Source: Gammaproteobacteria bacterium (lineage in GTDB: Bacteria; Pseudomonadota; Gammaproteobacteria; SZUA-229). Taken from it: DNA of 5,540 bases. Below are positions 1 through 4,523 of the stretch, in pieces; position 1 is the first letter of the stretch; each line of letters starts with the position of its first letter. The stretch lies in the NCBI GenBank assembly GCA_029287815.1, contig JARFQK010000054.1, forward strand, positions 1 through 5,540, written 5' to 3'. A program made the position numbers and the translations under genes. The notes below the pieces were generated by a model. The model was not told where the DNA came from, searched no databases, and was given only the letters and a program-made list of their open reading frames with translations.

Positions 1-1
1 A

Positions 2-289
2 TCAGAGCCCTGTCTGATCGTCGCTCAGCGACATCGAGCTTTTCATCAACTCCCCTTCGATCATCGCTTCGATATCGTCTTGAGGGACAACTTCCTCATC
101 CAGAACTGATTTATTGATCTTGTTCTCTGCAATTTCGCGCAGGGCAAGCACAGTCGGCTTGTCATTTTCCAGCTCGACCAAAGCCTCAGCGCCCATCGCA
201 AGCTGGCGAGCGCGTTTCGCTGCCACCAGAACGAGCTCAAAACGGTTGTCGACGTTGTCGAGGCAGTCTTCCACGGTTAATCGTGCCAT
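2..289 (-). CDS. rpoZ: DNA-directed RNA polymerase subunit omega
   Basis: Omega is the small RNA polymerase subunit that wraps the C-terminal part of beta-prime and helps core assembly; in E. coli it also forms part of a ppGpp-binding site. The 95-residue product begins MARLTVEDCLDNVDNRFELV and carries the family core RFELVLVAAKRARQL (residues 16-30) and KPTVLALREIA (44-54), followed by an acidic, poorly conserved tail. E. coli omega has 91 residues, so this is full length, with its TGA stop at 2-4. The ATG at 287-289 is preferred over an in-frame TTG four codons upstream, because the family starts MARxTVxD and that TTG overlaps the GGAGA ribosome site. It lies 210 bp downstream of gmk on the same strand, as in the common gmk-rpoZ-spoT arrangement. 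spoT would lie left of the window, which is inference. Confidence 0.97.
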   Translation of the reverse strand: MARLTVEDCLDNVDNRFELVLVAAKRARQLAMGAEALVELENDKPTVLALREIAENKINKSVLDEEVVPQDDIEAMIEGELMKSSMSLSDDQTGL

Positions 290-294
290 GTAGT

Positions 295-299
295 TCTCC
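295..299 (-). promoter_or_regulatory. Ribosome binding site of rpoZ
   Basis: On the minus strand GGAGA is followed by five bases and then ATG (287-289). This near-consensus Shine-Dalgarno sequence fixes the rpoZ start and rules out the upstream in-frame TTG at 299-301, which overlaps the site itself. Confidence 0.8.
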
Positions 300-318
300 A
301 ATACTCACAATCTAAGAG

Positions 319-353
319 TTCAGAAAACTCTGATTGATTCAGAGTTTCCGCGG
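319..353 (-). repeat. Palindromic intergenic repeat, copy 1 (next to rpoZ)
   Basis: On the minus strand this reads roughly CCGCGGAAACTCTGAATCAA and continues TCAGAGTTTTCTGAA. It contains a perfect 9-bp inverted repeat, plus-strand AAACTCTGA (325-333) and TCAGAGTTT (339-347), with a 5-base loop. It aligns along its full length with 481-514, with one single-base gap and a few substitutions. The stem followed by TTTTCT could act as a weak terminator for leftward transcription, but the U-run is short. The family is not named here because I cannot search for it. Confidence 0.6.
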
Positions 354-376
354 CGCACGGATGCGCCGCCATTTTT
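350..376 (+). other. GC-rich hairpin with T-run, terminator-like on the plus strand
   Basis: GCGGCGCA (350-357) and TGCGCCGC (362-369) form a perfect 8-bp stem with a CGGA loop. On the plus strand this is followed by CA and then five T (372-376), which resembles an intrinsic terminator facing away from rpoZ. No plus-strand gene lies to its left in the window, so it could only stop antisense transcripts. On the minus strand, the direction of gmk and rpoZ, no T-run follows the stem. Its role is therefore open. Confidence 0.4.
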
Positions 377-402
377 GATCGCTTTAAGCGATTGAAACTG
401 GA

Positions 403-433
403 GGGAAACAGAAAATCGCATTTTTTGTTTCCC
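403..433. other. Long inverted repeat between gmk and rpoZ
   Basis: GGGAAACA (403-410) is exactly complementary to TGTTTCCC (426-433). The stem continues inward with AAAA (412-415) against TTTT (421-424) around a TCGCA loop, interrupted by one G-T position. A second, smaller palindrome, ATCGCTT and AAGCGAT around a single T, lies nearby at 378-392. Neither is followed by a run of T on the minus strand, so neither looks like a gmk terminator. They may be RNA-processing or repeat-derived structures. Confidence 0.45.
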
Positions 434-435
434 GT

Positions 436-472
436 GCTCTGATAATTCACGGATGAACTATTCAGAGCTTCC
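436..472 (-). repeat. Palindromic intergenic repeat, copy 2 (interrupted)
   Basis: The minus strand reads GGAAGCTCTGAATA (472-459) and later TATCAGAGC (444-436). These are the two arms of the same repeat family seen at 319-353 and 481-514, here separated by about 14 extra bases. The outer arms GCTCTGA (436-442) and TCAGAGC (462-468) are perfect inverted repeats. Similarity to the other copies is limited to the arms, so this is a degenerate or expanded copy. Confidence 0.45.
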
Positions 473-480
473 TTTATTTT

Positions 481-514
481 TGCAGAAACGCTGATTTATT
501 CAGGGCTTCCGCAG
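481..514 (-). repeat. Palindromic intergenic repeat, copy 3 (overlaps gmk end)
   Basis: The minus strand reads CTGCGGAAGCCCTGAATAAA and continues TCAGCGTTTCTGCA. It aligns with the copy at 319-353 from the CGGAA box through CTGAAT, AATCAG and GTTT to CTG. Its first part encodes the last residues of Gmk (RKP) and supplies the TGA stop (500-502), so the repeat spans the end of the gene. The internal palindrome is weaker here than in copy 1. Confidence 0.55.
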
Positions 515-1120
515 CAAATCCGCCAGCAGATCGGTGTGCACCTGCTGCTGATGTTCGCGCCGCATACGGTTGCAGACAAAGATCGATGCCAGTTCATCGC
601 GTGCCTGGGTAAAATCATCATTGATCACGATAAAATCGAATTCATCGCAATGTGACATTTCACCGACCGCCTGCTGCATGCGCGACTCAATCACCTCATC
701 GCTGTCCTGCTCCCTGTTGCACAGGCGGTCACGCAAAGCCTGCACCGATGGAGGTAGTATATAAATACTCCGACAATCTTGCATCAGCTGTCGAATCTGC
801 CTGGCGCCCTGCCAGTCGATCTCCAGAATAACATCCTTACCGGAAAGCAGTTGTGCCTGGATGTGCTGCCGTGAGGTGCCGTAACTGTTGCCAAATACGC
901 TGGCATGTTCCAGGAAATCACCGTTATCGCTCATTTGCTGAAAACGACGTTGGTCAATGAAATGGTAATTGACGCCATCCACCTCGCCCTCGCGCATCGG
1001 TCGGGTGGTGTGTGACACCGAGACCACGACATCGGACAGCGTTTCGACCAATGCCTGCACCAGACTGGTTTTGCCCGCTCCCGAAGGCGCCGATACGATA
1101 TATAAAGTGCCCTTGACCAC
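500..1120 (-). CDS. gmk: Guanylate kinase
   Basis: Cytosolic enzyme that converts GMP and ATP to GDP and ADP, needed to make GTP and dGTP. The 206-residue product matches the usual length (E. coli 207). Visible motifs are the P-loop SAPSGAGKTS (residues 10-19), the GMP-binding segment SHTTRPMREGE (36-46) followed by GVNYHF (49-54), FLEHASVFGNSYGTS (69-83) and LEIDWQGA (99-106). The start is GTG at 1118-1120. GGAA ends five bases upstream, and the family's hydrophobic first strand GTLYIVSAPSG begins at once, leaving no better start. Only 34 bp separate it from the 3' end of the tRNA-Pro gene and no terminator is visible there, so co-transcription with the tRNA, possibly from ispB, is inferred. 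The last codons and stop lie inside a palindromic repeat. Confidence 0.97.
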   Translation of the reverse strand: MVKGTLYIVSAPSGAGKTSLVQALVETLSDVVVSVSHTTRPMREGEVDGVNYHFIDQRRFQQMSDNGDFLEHASVFGNSYGTSRQHIQAQLLSGKDVILEIDWQGARQIRQLMQDCRSIYILPPSVQALRDRLCNREQDSDEVIESRMQQAVGEMSHCDEFDFIVINDDFTQARDELASIFVCNRMRREHQQQVHTDLLADLLRKP

Positions 1121-1154
1121 AGTCGTTCCAGTCGTTGTTGCGTGCAGCGCTATC

Positions 1155-1231
1155 TGGTCGGAGTGAGAGGATTTGAACCTCCGACCCCTACGTCCCGAAC
1201 GTAGTGCTCTACCAAGCTGAGCTACACTCCG
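1155..1231 (-). tRNA. tRNA-Pro, anticodon CGG
   Basis: A complete 77-nt cloverleaf is visible on the minus strand: acceptor CGGAGTG paired with CACTCCG, D stem GCTC/GAGC, anticodon stem CTACG/CGTAG, and a T arm GGAGG-TTCAAAT-CCTCT with one G-U pair. The discriminator base is A and CCA is encoded (1155-1157). The anticodon loop TTCGGGA places CGG at 1195-1197, so it reads the proline codon CCG. The C1-G72 first pair and A73 are the known hallmarks of bacterial proline tRNAs and support the assignment. It sits 24 bp after the ispB stop and 34 bp before gmk, on the same strand. Confidence 0.96.
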
Positions 1232-1239
1232 AAAACCGT

Positions 1240-1245
1240 ATTCTA
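1240..1245 (-). promoter_or_regulatory. Possible -10 box for the tRNA-Pro (and gmk) transcript
   Basis: The minus strand reads TAGAAT, five of six matches to TATAAT, in the 24-bp gap between ispB and the tRNA. Initiation about seven bases downstream would leave a leader of only a few bases. No convincing -35 box is found at 16-18 bp spacing (the best stretch there is TCGCAA), so this is tentative. Transcription from the ispB promoter is the alternative. Confidence 0.3.
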
Positions 1246-1255
1246 GCCTGTTTTT

Positions 1256-2239
1256 TCACCGGTTGCGATCGACCGACAGATGCGCGAGCGAGACCAGCGC
1301 CTGTTTGTAGTCGGAATCCTTCAATTGATCGAGGGCATCCAGCGCGTGATCCGCCTCCACTCGCGCAACCGCTGCAGTGTAGTCCAGCGCTCCGGTGTCG
1401 TGAATGATCTGCTGCACCTGGTCGATATAGTCATAACCGCCCTGCTCGATGGCTTTGCGAATCAGCTCCGCCTGCGCCACGCTGCCACGACTCATCGCGC
1501 AGATCAACGGCAGTGTCGGTTTGCCTTCAGCCAGGTCATCGCCGACATTCTTGCCCATATCGTCGCTGGTCGAGGTGTAATCGAGCACATCATCGATCAG
1601 CTGGAACGCGGTGCCGAGATGCTTGCCGTAGCGTGCCATCGCTTTTTCCTGCCGTTCATCGCCGGTACTGATCACCACGCCCAGACGCGTGGCCGCCTCG
1701 AACAGTTTTGCCGTCTTGGAGTGGATCACTTCGACGTAGCGCTGCTCGCTGGTATCGGCGTCATGCACGTTCATCAACTGCATGACTTCGCCTTCCGCGA
1801 TCACGTTGGTCGTATTCGCCAAGATATCCATCACCCTCATGCTGTTCACATCGACCATCATCTGGAACGCACGGGAGTAGAGGAAATCGCCAACCAGAAC
1901 GCTGGCAGCATTGCCGAAAAGCGCATTGGCCGTCTCCTTGCCGCGGCGCAAACTGGACTCATCGACGACATCATCGTGCAACAGCGTTGCGGTGTGGATG
2001 AATTCGATGATAGCAGCCAGCGGGTAGTGCAAATCCCCTTCATAGCCGTGGGCTCTGGCGGACAACAGCACGAGCAGCGGGCGAAAGCGTTTGCCGCCGG
2101 AATCAATGATATAGTGTCCCAACTGGTTCACCAGCGCGACGTCGGATTGCAGTCGCTGACGGATCACGCGATTGACCTCGGTCATGTCCTGATGACATAA
2201 GGCATTGATTTCGTCGAAACTAATCAGTACTTCGGACAC
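1256..2239 (-). CDS. ispB: Octaprenyl-diphosphate synthase
   Basis: Long-chain trans-prenyltransferase that extends farnesyl diphosphate with isopentenyl diphosphate to make the ubiquinone/menaquinone side chain. The 327-residue product (E. coli IspB 323) shows GGKRFRP (48-54), which binds isopentenyl diphosphate. The first aspartate-rich motif is LLHDDVVD (86-93), followed by RRG (98-100), then GNAASVLVGDF (109-119), HSKTAKLFEAA (173-183) and the second aspartate-rich motif QLIDDVLDY (213-221). The exact chain length (C40 or another) cannot be read safely from sequence; octaprenyl is inferred from similarity to E. coli. The GTG start (2237-2239) fits the family N-terminus, with a weak AAGAG ten bases upstream. 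It diverges from rplU, the usual gammaproteobacterial neighbour. Confidence 0.95.
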   Translation of the reverse strand: MSEVLISFDEINALCHQDMTEVNRVIRQRLQSDVALVNQLGHYIIDSGGKRFRPLLVLLSARAHGYEGDLHYPLAAIIEFIHTATLLHDDVVDESSLRRGKETANALFGNAASVLVGDFLYSRAFQMMVDVNSMRVMDILANTTNVIAEGEVMQLMNVHDADTSEQRYVEVIHSKTAKLFEAATRLGVVISTGDERQEKAMARYGKHLGTAFQLIDDVLDYTSTSDDMGKNVGDDLAEGKPTLPLICAMSRGSVAQAELIRKAIEQGGYDYIDQVQQIIHDTGALDYTAAVARVEADHALDALDQLKDSDYKQALVSLAHLSVDRNR

Positions 2240-2269
2240 TGTTGTTGGGCTCTTGTAAACAGACTGCGC

Positions 2270-2299
2270 ATCCTAATCGCCACAGGCAACGCCGGTCAA
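2270..2299 (-). promoter_or_regulatory. Predicted sigma-70 promoter of ispB
   Basis: On the minus strand TTGACC (2299-2294, five of six matches to TTGACA) is followed after 18 bp by TAGGAT (2275-2270, four of six matches to TATAAT). Initiation would fall near 2263, about 24 bases before the GTG. The boxes were found by eye, and the order, spacing and position are right for a divergent promoter. Confidence 0.55.
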
Positions 2300-2339
2300 G
2301 CAAGCGATGTGAAAACTTGGTGGAACATGCCGCAAATGC

Positions 2340-2368
2340 TTGCCATAGACGGGCATTCCCGCTAAAAT
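2340..2368 (+). promoter_or_regulatory. Predicted sigma-70 promoter of rplU-rpmA
   Basis: TTGCCA (2340-2345) and TAAAAT (2363-2368) each match consensus at five of six positions and are separated by the ideal 17 bp. Initiation would be near 2375, giving a leader of about 30 bases. That leaves little room for a structured ribosomal-protein leader. The -35 boxes of this promoter and the ispB promoter are about 40 bp apart, back to back. Confidence 0.7.
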
Positions 2369-2404
2369 TTGCGCCTTTTCTGTCAACGACTTGGAGAATA
2401 CACC

Positions 2405-2716
2405 GTGTATGCTGTAGTCAGCACAGGTGGTAAACAATACAGGGTCGCCAAAGGCGATCTTTGCCGCATCGAAAAACTGGAAGCCGAGGAAGGGGCGTCT
2501 ATCGAGCTCGACAAGGTTTTGATGATCGCGGACGGCGACAATATCAACGTTGGTACACCCTTCCTGGATGGTGGCAAGGTCACCGCGACCGTCAAGGCGC
2601 ACGGCCGAGCCGATAAGATTGAAATCATGAAGTTCAAGCGGCGCAAACACCACCAGAAAAAGATCGGCCATCGTCAGCATTATACTGATATCGAAATTAC
2701 CGGCATCGAAGGCTAG
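2405..2716 (+). CDS. rplU: 50S ribosomal protein L21
   Basis: Large-subunit protein that binds 23S rRNA. The 103-residue product equals the E. coli length and starts MYAVVSTGGKQYRV, the family N-terminus. It ends with the basic L21 signature: IMKFKRRKHHQKK, then GHRQHYTDIEITGI. The start is GTG at 2405-2407, eight bases after GGAG (2393-2396). The reading frame extends upstream to a TTG at 2369, but that lies within the predicted promoter and before the ribosome site, so it is rejected. The TAG stop overlaps the AGGAGA ribosome site of rpmA, and the two genes form the usual rplU-rpmA pair under the promoter at 2340-2368. Confidence 0.98.
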   Translation: MYAVVSTGGKQYRVAKGDLCRIEKLEAEEGASIELDKVLMIADGDNINVGTPFLDGGKVTATVKAHGRADKIEIMKFKRRKHHQKKIGHRQHYTDIEITGIEG

Positions 2717-2727
2717 GAGAATCAACC

Positions 2728-2985
2728 ATGGCACACAAGAAAGCAGCAGGCAGCACCCGCAACGGCCGTGAATCAGAATCAAAACGCCTGGGCGTGAAGA
2801 AATTCGGTGGCCAGAACGTCTTGGCTGGCAACATCATCGTTCGCCAGCGCGGCACCAAATTCCACGCCGGCGAGAACGTTGGTATGGGACGGGACCATAC
2901 GCTGTTCGCGACAGCCGATGGTAGTGTGAAATTCGAGGTGCGCGGCCCAAGAAAACGCAAAACCGTCAGCGTGGTCGCGGCTTGA
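2728..2985 (+). CDS. rpmA: 50S ribosomal protein L27
   Basis: Large-subunit protein whose N-terminal tail reaches the peptidyl-transferase centre and contacts tRNA. The 85 residues (same as E. coli) start MAHKKAAGSTRNGRES, with no cleavable N-terminal extension of the kind found in Firmicutes. The family motif GNIIVRQRGTKFHAG (34-48), then NVGMGRDHTLFA (50-61), is intact. The ATG sits seven bases after AGGAGA (2715-2720), which overlaps the rplU stop, so the gap is only 11 bp and translational coupling is likely. An intrinsic terminator follows 23 bp after the stop codon. Confidence 0.98.
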   Translation: MAHKKAAGSTRNGRESESKRLGVKKFGGQNVLAGNIIVRQRGTKFHAGENVGMGRDHTLFATADGSVKFEVRGPRKRKTVSVVAA

Positions 2986-2999
2986 GACGCAGGTCTCAA
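2982..2999 (+). other. Small inverted repeat over the rpmA stop codon
   Basis: TTGAGAC (2982-2988) and GTCTCAA (2993-2999) form a perfect 7-bp stem with a GCAG loop that includes the rpmA TGA. It lies just before the main terminator and lacks a T-run. It may protect the 3' end of the message, or it may have no role. Confidence 0.35.
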
Positions 3000-3008
3000 A
3001 GAAGTCCG

Positions 3009-3038
3009 AAAAAGCCCCGCCCGCCGGGGCTTTTTTTT
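3009..3038 (+). terminator. Intrinsic terminator of rplU-rpmA
   Basis: AAAAAGCCCCG (3009-3019) pairs with CGGGGCTTTTT (3025-3035) around a 5-base loop, and the run of eight T spans 3031-3038. This is a strong rho-independent terminator. It should separate rplU-rpmA from obgE, which in many relatives is read from the same transcript. The A-run on the left side could also give weak termination in the other direction. Confidence 0.93.
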
Positions 3039-3054
3039 ATCAGAGTAGCTTTAT

Positions 3055-3230
3055 CGAAGGAACGCGGAGGGCGCGGAGACGCAGAGGTCGCAGAGAAAAT
3101 TGATTGTTTTGAAAAATTGGCGAGGTGGCCAGAACTTAAGATAAAAGGACAAAGGCATCAACTGGCAAGCCAATCAGCTGGCTCTGCGCACTCTGCGCCT
3201 CTGTGACCTCTGCGTTCATCGACATGCTGA
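3055..3230 (+). repeat. Palindromic MITE-like element, copy 1
   Basis: The left arm (3055-3096) is built of 9-bp units of the type CGCAGAGGT, and the right arm (about 3182-3226) is its imperfect reverse complement. After the shared AACGC, about 23 of 31 positions pair. Between the arms lie about 85 bp of A-rich, non-coding sequence. The whole unit recurs in the same orientation at 3277-3451, including an identical 29-bp block (3072-3100 equals 3294-3322) and a recognisably similar interior. No transposase is present, so if mobile it would depend on another element. Similar CGCAGAG-rich repeats are, to my recollection, common between genes in many environmental bacteria. The outer ends are approximate. 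Confidence 0.75.
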
Positions 3231-3276
3231 ATTAGCTGGAATGGATGCAGAAAAGACCACAAGAGCGGCAACAGAC

Positions 3277-3451
3277 CGATGTAACGCGAAGGCCGCGGAG
3301 ACGCAGAGGTCGCAGAGAAAATAGATGGTTCTGGAAAATTGACTAGGTAGCATAGACGCCAGCAGGAAGGAAAACGGCGTCAACGGGCAAAACAATCACC
3401 GGCTCGGCGCACTCTGCGCCTCTGCGCTCTCTGCGTTTATCGACATGTTGA
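3277..3451 (+). repeat. Palindromic MITE-like element, copy 2
   Basis: This is a second, diverged copy of the element at 3055-3230, offset by 222 bp at the left end and 221 bp at the right end, in direct orientation. It starts CGATGTAACGCG and ends GCGTTTATCGACATG, whose reverse complement matches the left end apart from small differences, so the inverted ends reach at least to the CGAT box. The interior is clearly related to copy 1 but carries many substitutions, so the two are not a fresh duplication. The right end lies 14 bp before the obgE ATG, so the element forms most of that gene's upstream region. The 46 bp between the copies (3231-3276) hold no clear gene. Confidence 0.75.
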
Positions 3452-3464
3452 GAAACTGAGAATC

Positions 3465-4523
3465 ATGCGGTTTGTTGATGAAGTGACAATCAAGACCATT
3501 GCCGGTGATGGCGGCAGCGGCGTGGTGCATTTTCGCCGTGAGAAGTACATCCCGCGCGGCGGACCGGATGGTGGCGACGGCGGCGATGGTGGCAGTGTCT
3601 ATCTGGTCGGCGACAACAACCTGAATACGCTGTCCGACTTTCGTCACGTACGCACCTATACCGCGGAACCCGGCCACAAAGGTCAGGGCCGGCAAATGAC
3701 CGGCAAGAGCGGCACCGACCTGCTGATCCCGGTACCGGTCGGCACACTGATCTACGATGACGACACGCGCGAGCTGATCGGCGACCTGACCGATGCCGGT
3801 CAGAAGATCCTGGTCGCCAAAGGTGGCATTCACGGTCTTGGCAACACACGCTTCAAAAGCTCCACCAACCGCGCCCCGCGCAAATGCACGCCCGGCACAC
3901 CCGGCGAGCGCCGCGTGTTGAGGCTGGAGCTGAAAGTCCTGGCCGATGTCGGTCTGCTGGGCATGCCCAACGCGGGGAAGTCGACCTTCATCCGTGCAGT
4001 GTCAGCAGCGCGGCCGAGGGTGGCTGATTACCCGTTCACGACGCTGTACCCGAACCTTGGCGTGGTCCGCGTCGACACGTACAAGAGTTTTGTCGTGGCC
4101 GATATTCCGGGACTGATCGAAGGCGCGTCGGCCGGAGCAGGCCTGGGTATCCAGTTTCTGAAACACCTTGCCCGAACTCGGCTGTTACTACACATCATCG
4201 ACATTGCACCGTTCGATCAAAGCAACCCGGTCGATGACGCAAAAAAGGTCCTGAAAGAACTGGCAAACTACAGCGAGCAGCTGGTACAGAAACAACGCTG
4301 GTTGGTGTTGAACAAGACGGACTTATTGAGCGAACAGGAACTCGCCGAGCGACGCCAGCTGATCATCGATGCGCTGAAGTGGGAGGGACCGGTGTACACG
4401 ATCTCCGCGCTGGCGAAATCGGGTACCGAACAGCTCGTGTACGACATCATGAACTATTTGACTCTTCAGCGGGAACAGCTCGCTCAGAATTCAGGTGCTG
4501 AACTGGATGACCAACAGAGTTAA
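3465..4523 (+). CDS. obgE: Obg family GTPase ObgE/CgtA
   Basis: Essential GTPase that associates with the 50S subunit and links ribosome assembly with growth and the stringent response. The 352-residue product starts MRFVDEVTIKTIAGDGGSG. The glycine-rich Obg fold covers about 1-159 (YIPRGGPDGGDGGDGGS at 28-44; GLGNTRFKSSTNRAPR at 124-139). The G domain has G1 GMPNAGKST (166-174), G2 YPFTT (189-193), G3 DIPGLIEGA (213-221), G4 NKTD (283-286) and G5 SALA (314-317). E. coli has 390 residues and a long acidic tail, which is missing here: the chain ends soon after the G domain (ELDDQQS). The ATG has only weak ribosome sites, GAGAA ten bases upstream or a closer GAGAA. Because of the terminator at 3009-3038 it probably needs its own promoter, which I cannot place firmly. 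Confidence 0.97.
   Translation: MRFVDEVTIKTIAGDGGSGVVHFRREKYIPRGGPDGGDGGDGGSVYLVGDNNLNTLSDFRHVRTYTAEPGHKGQGRQMTGKSGTDLLIPVPVGTLIYDDDTRELIGDLTDAGQKILVAKGGIHGLGNTRFKSSTNRAPRKCTPGTPGERRVLRLELKVLADVGLLGMPNAGKSTFIRAVSAARPRVADYPFTTLYPNLGVVRVDTYKSFVVADIPGLIEGASAGAGLGIQFLKHLARTRLLLHIIDIAPFDQSNPVDDAKKVLKELANYSEQLVQKQRWLVLNKTDLLSEQELAERRQLIIDALKWEGPVYTISALAKSGTEQLVYDIMNYLTLQREQLAQNSGAELDDQQS

Noticed and set aside
1280..2200. Long plus-strand open frame (306 codons) opposite ispB
   Set aside because: It is fully antisense to ispB, which has every family motif. The translation shows no recognisable domain, and its openness follows from the codon bias of the real gene.
2273..2782. Minus-strand open frame (169 codons) over the rplU region
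   Set aside because: It is antisense to rplU and crosses both predicted promoters and the rplU/rpmA junction. Its product has no recognisable features.
2982..3206. Plus-strand frame after rpmA, through the terminator and repeat copy 1
   Set aside because: It starts inside the rpmA stop region, reads through the terminator hairpin and consists of repeat-derived basic sequence, with no ribosome site.
3241..3324. Small ATG frame of 27 codons entering repeat copy 2
   Set aside because: GGA sits too close to the ATG to serve as a ribosome site, and most of the peptide is simply the 9-bp repeat translated, so it is probably spurious.
3339..3344. TTGACT in repeat copy 2 as a -35 box for obgE
   Set aside because: No acceptable -10 hexamer occurs 16-18 bp downstream; the sequence there is GC-rich (around GCCAGCAGGA).
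3061..3451. CRISPR array as an explanation for the repeated CGCAGAG blocks
   Set aside because: There are only two large diverged units with related interiors, whereas CRISPR arrays have short identical repeats and unrelated spacers. No cas gene is present.
3396..3849. Minus-strand frames of 145 and 119 codons opposite the obgE start
   Set aside because: They are antisense shadows of the glycine-rich Obg domain. One is rich in Arg and Cys, as expected from reversed GGC/GGT codons.
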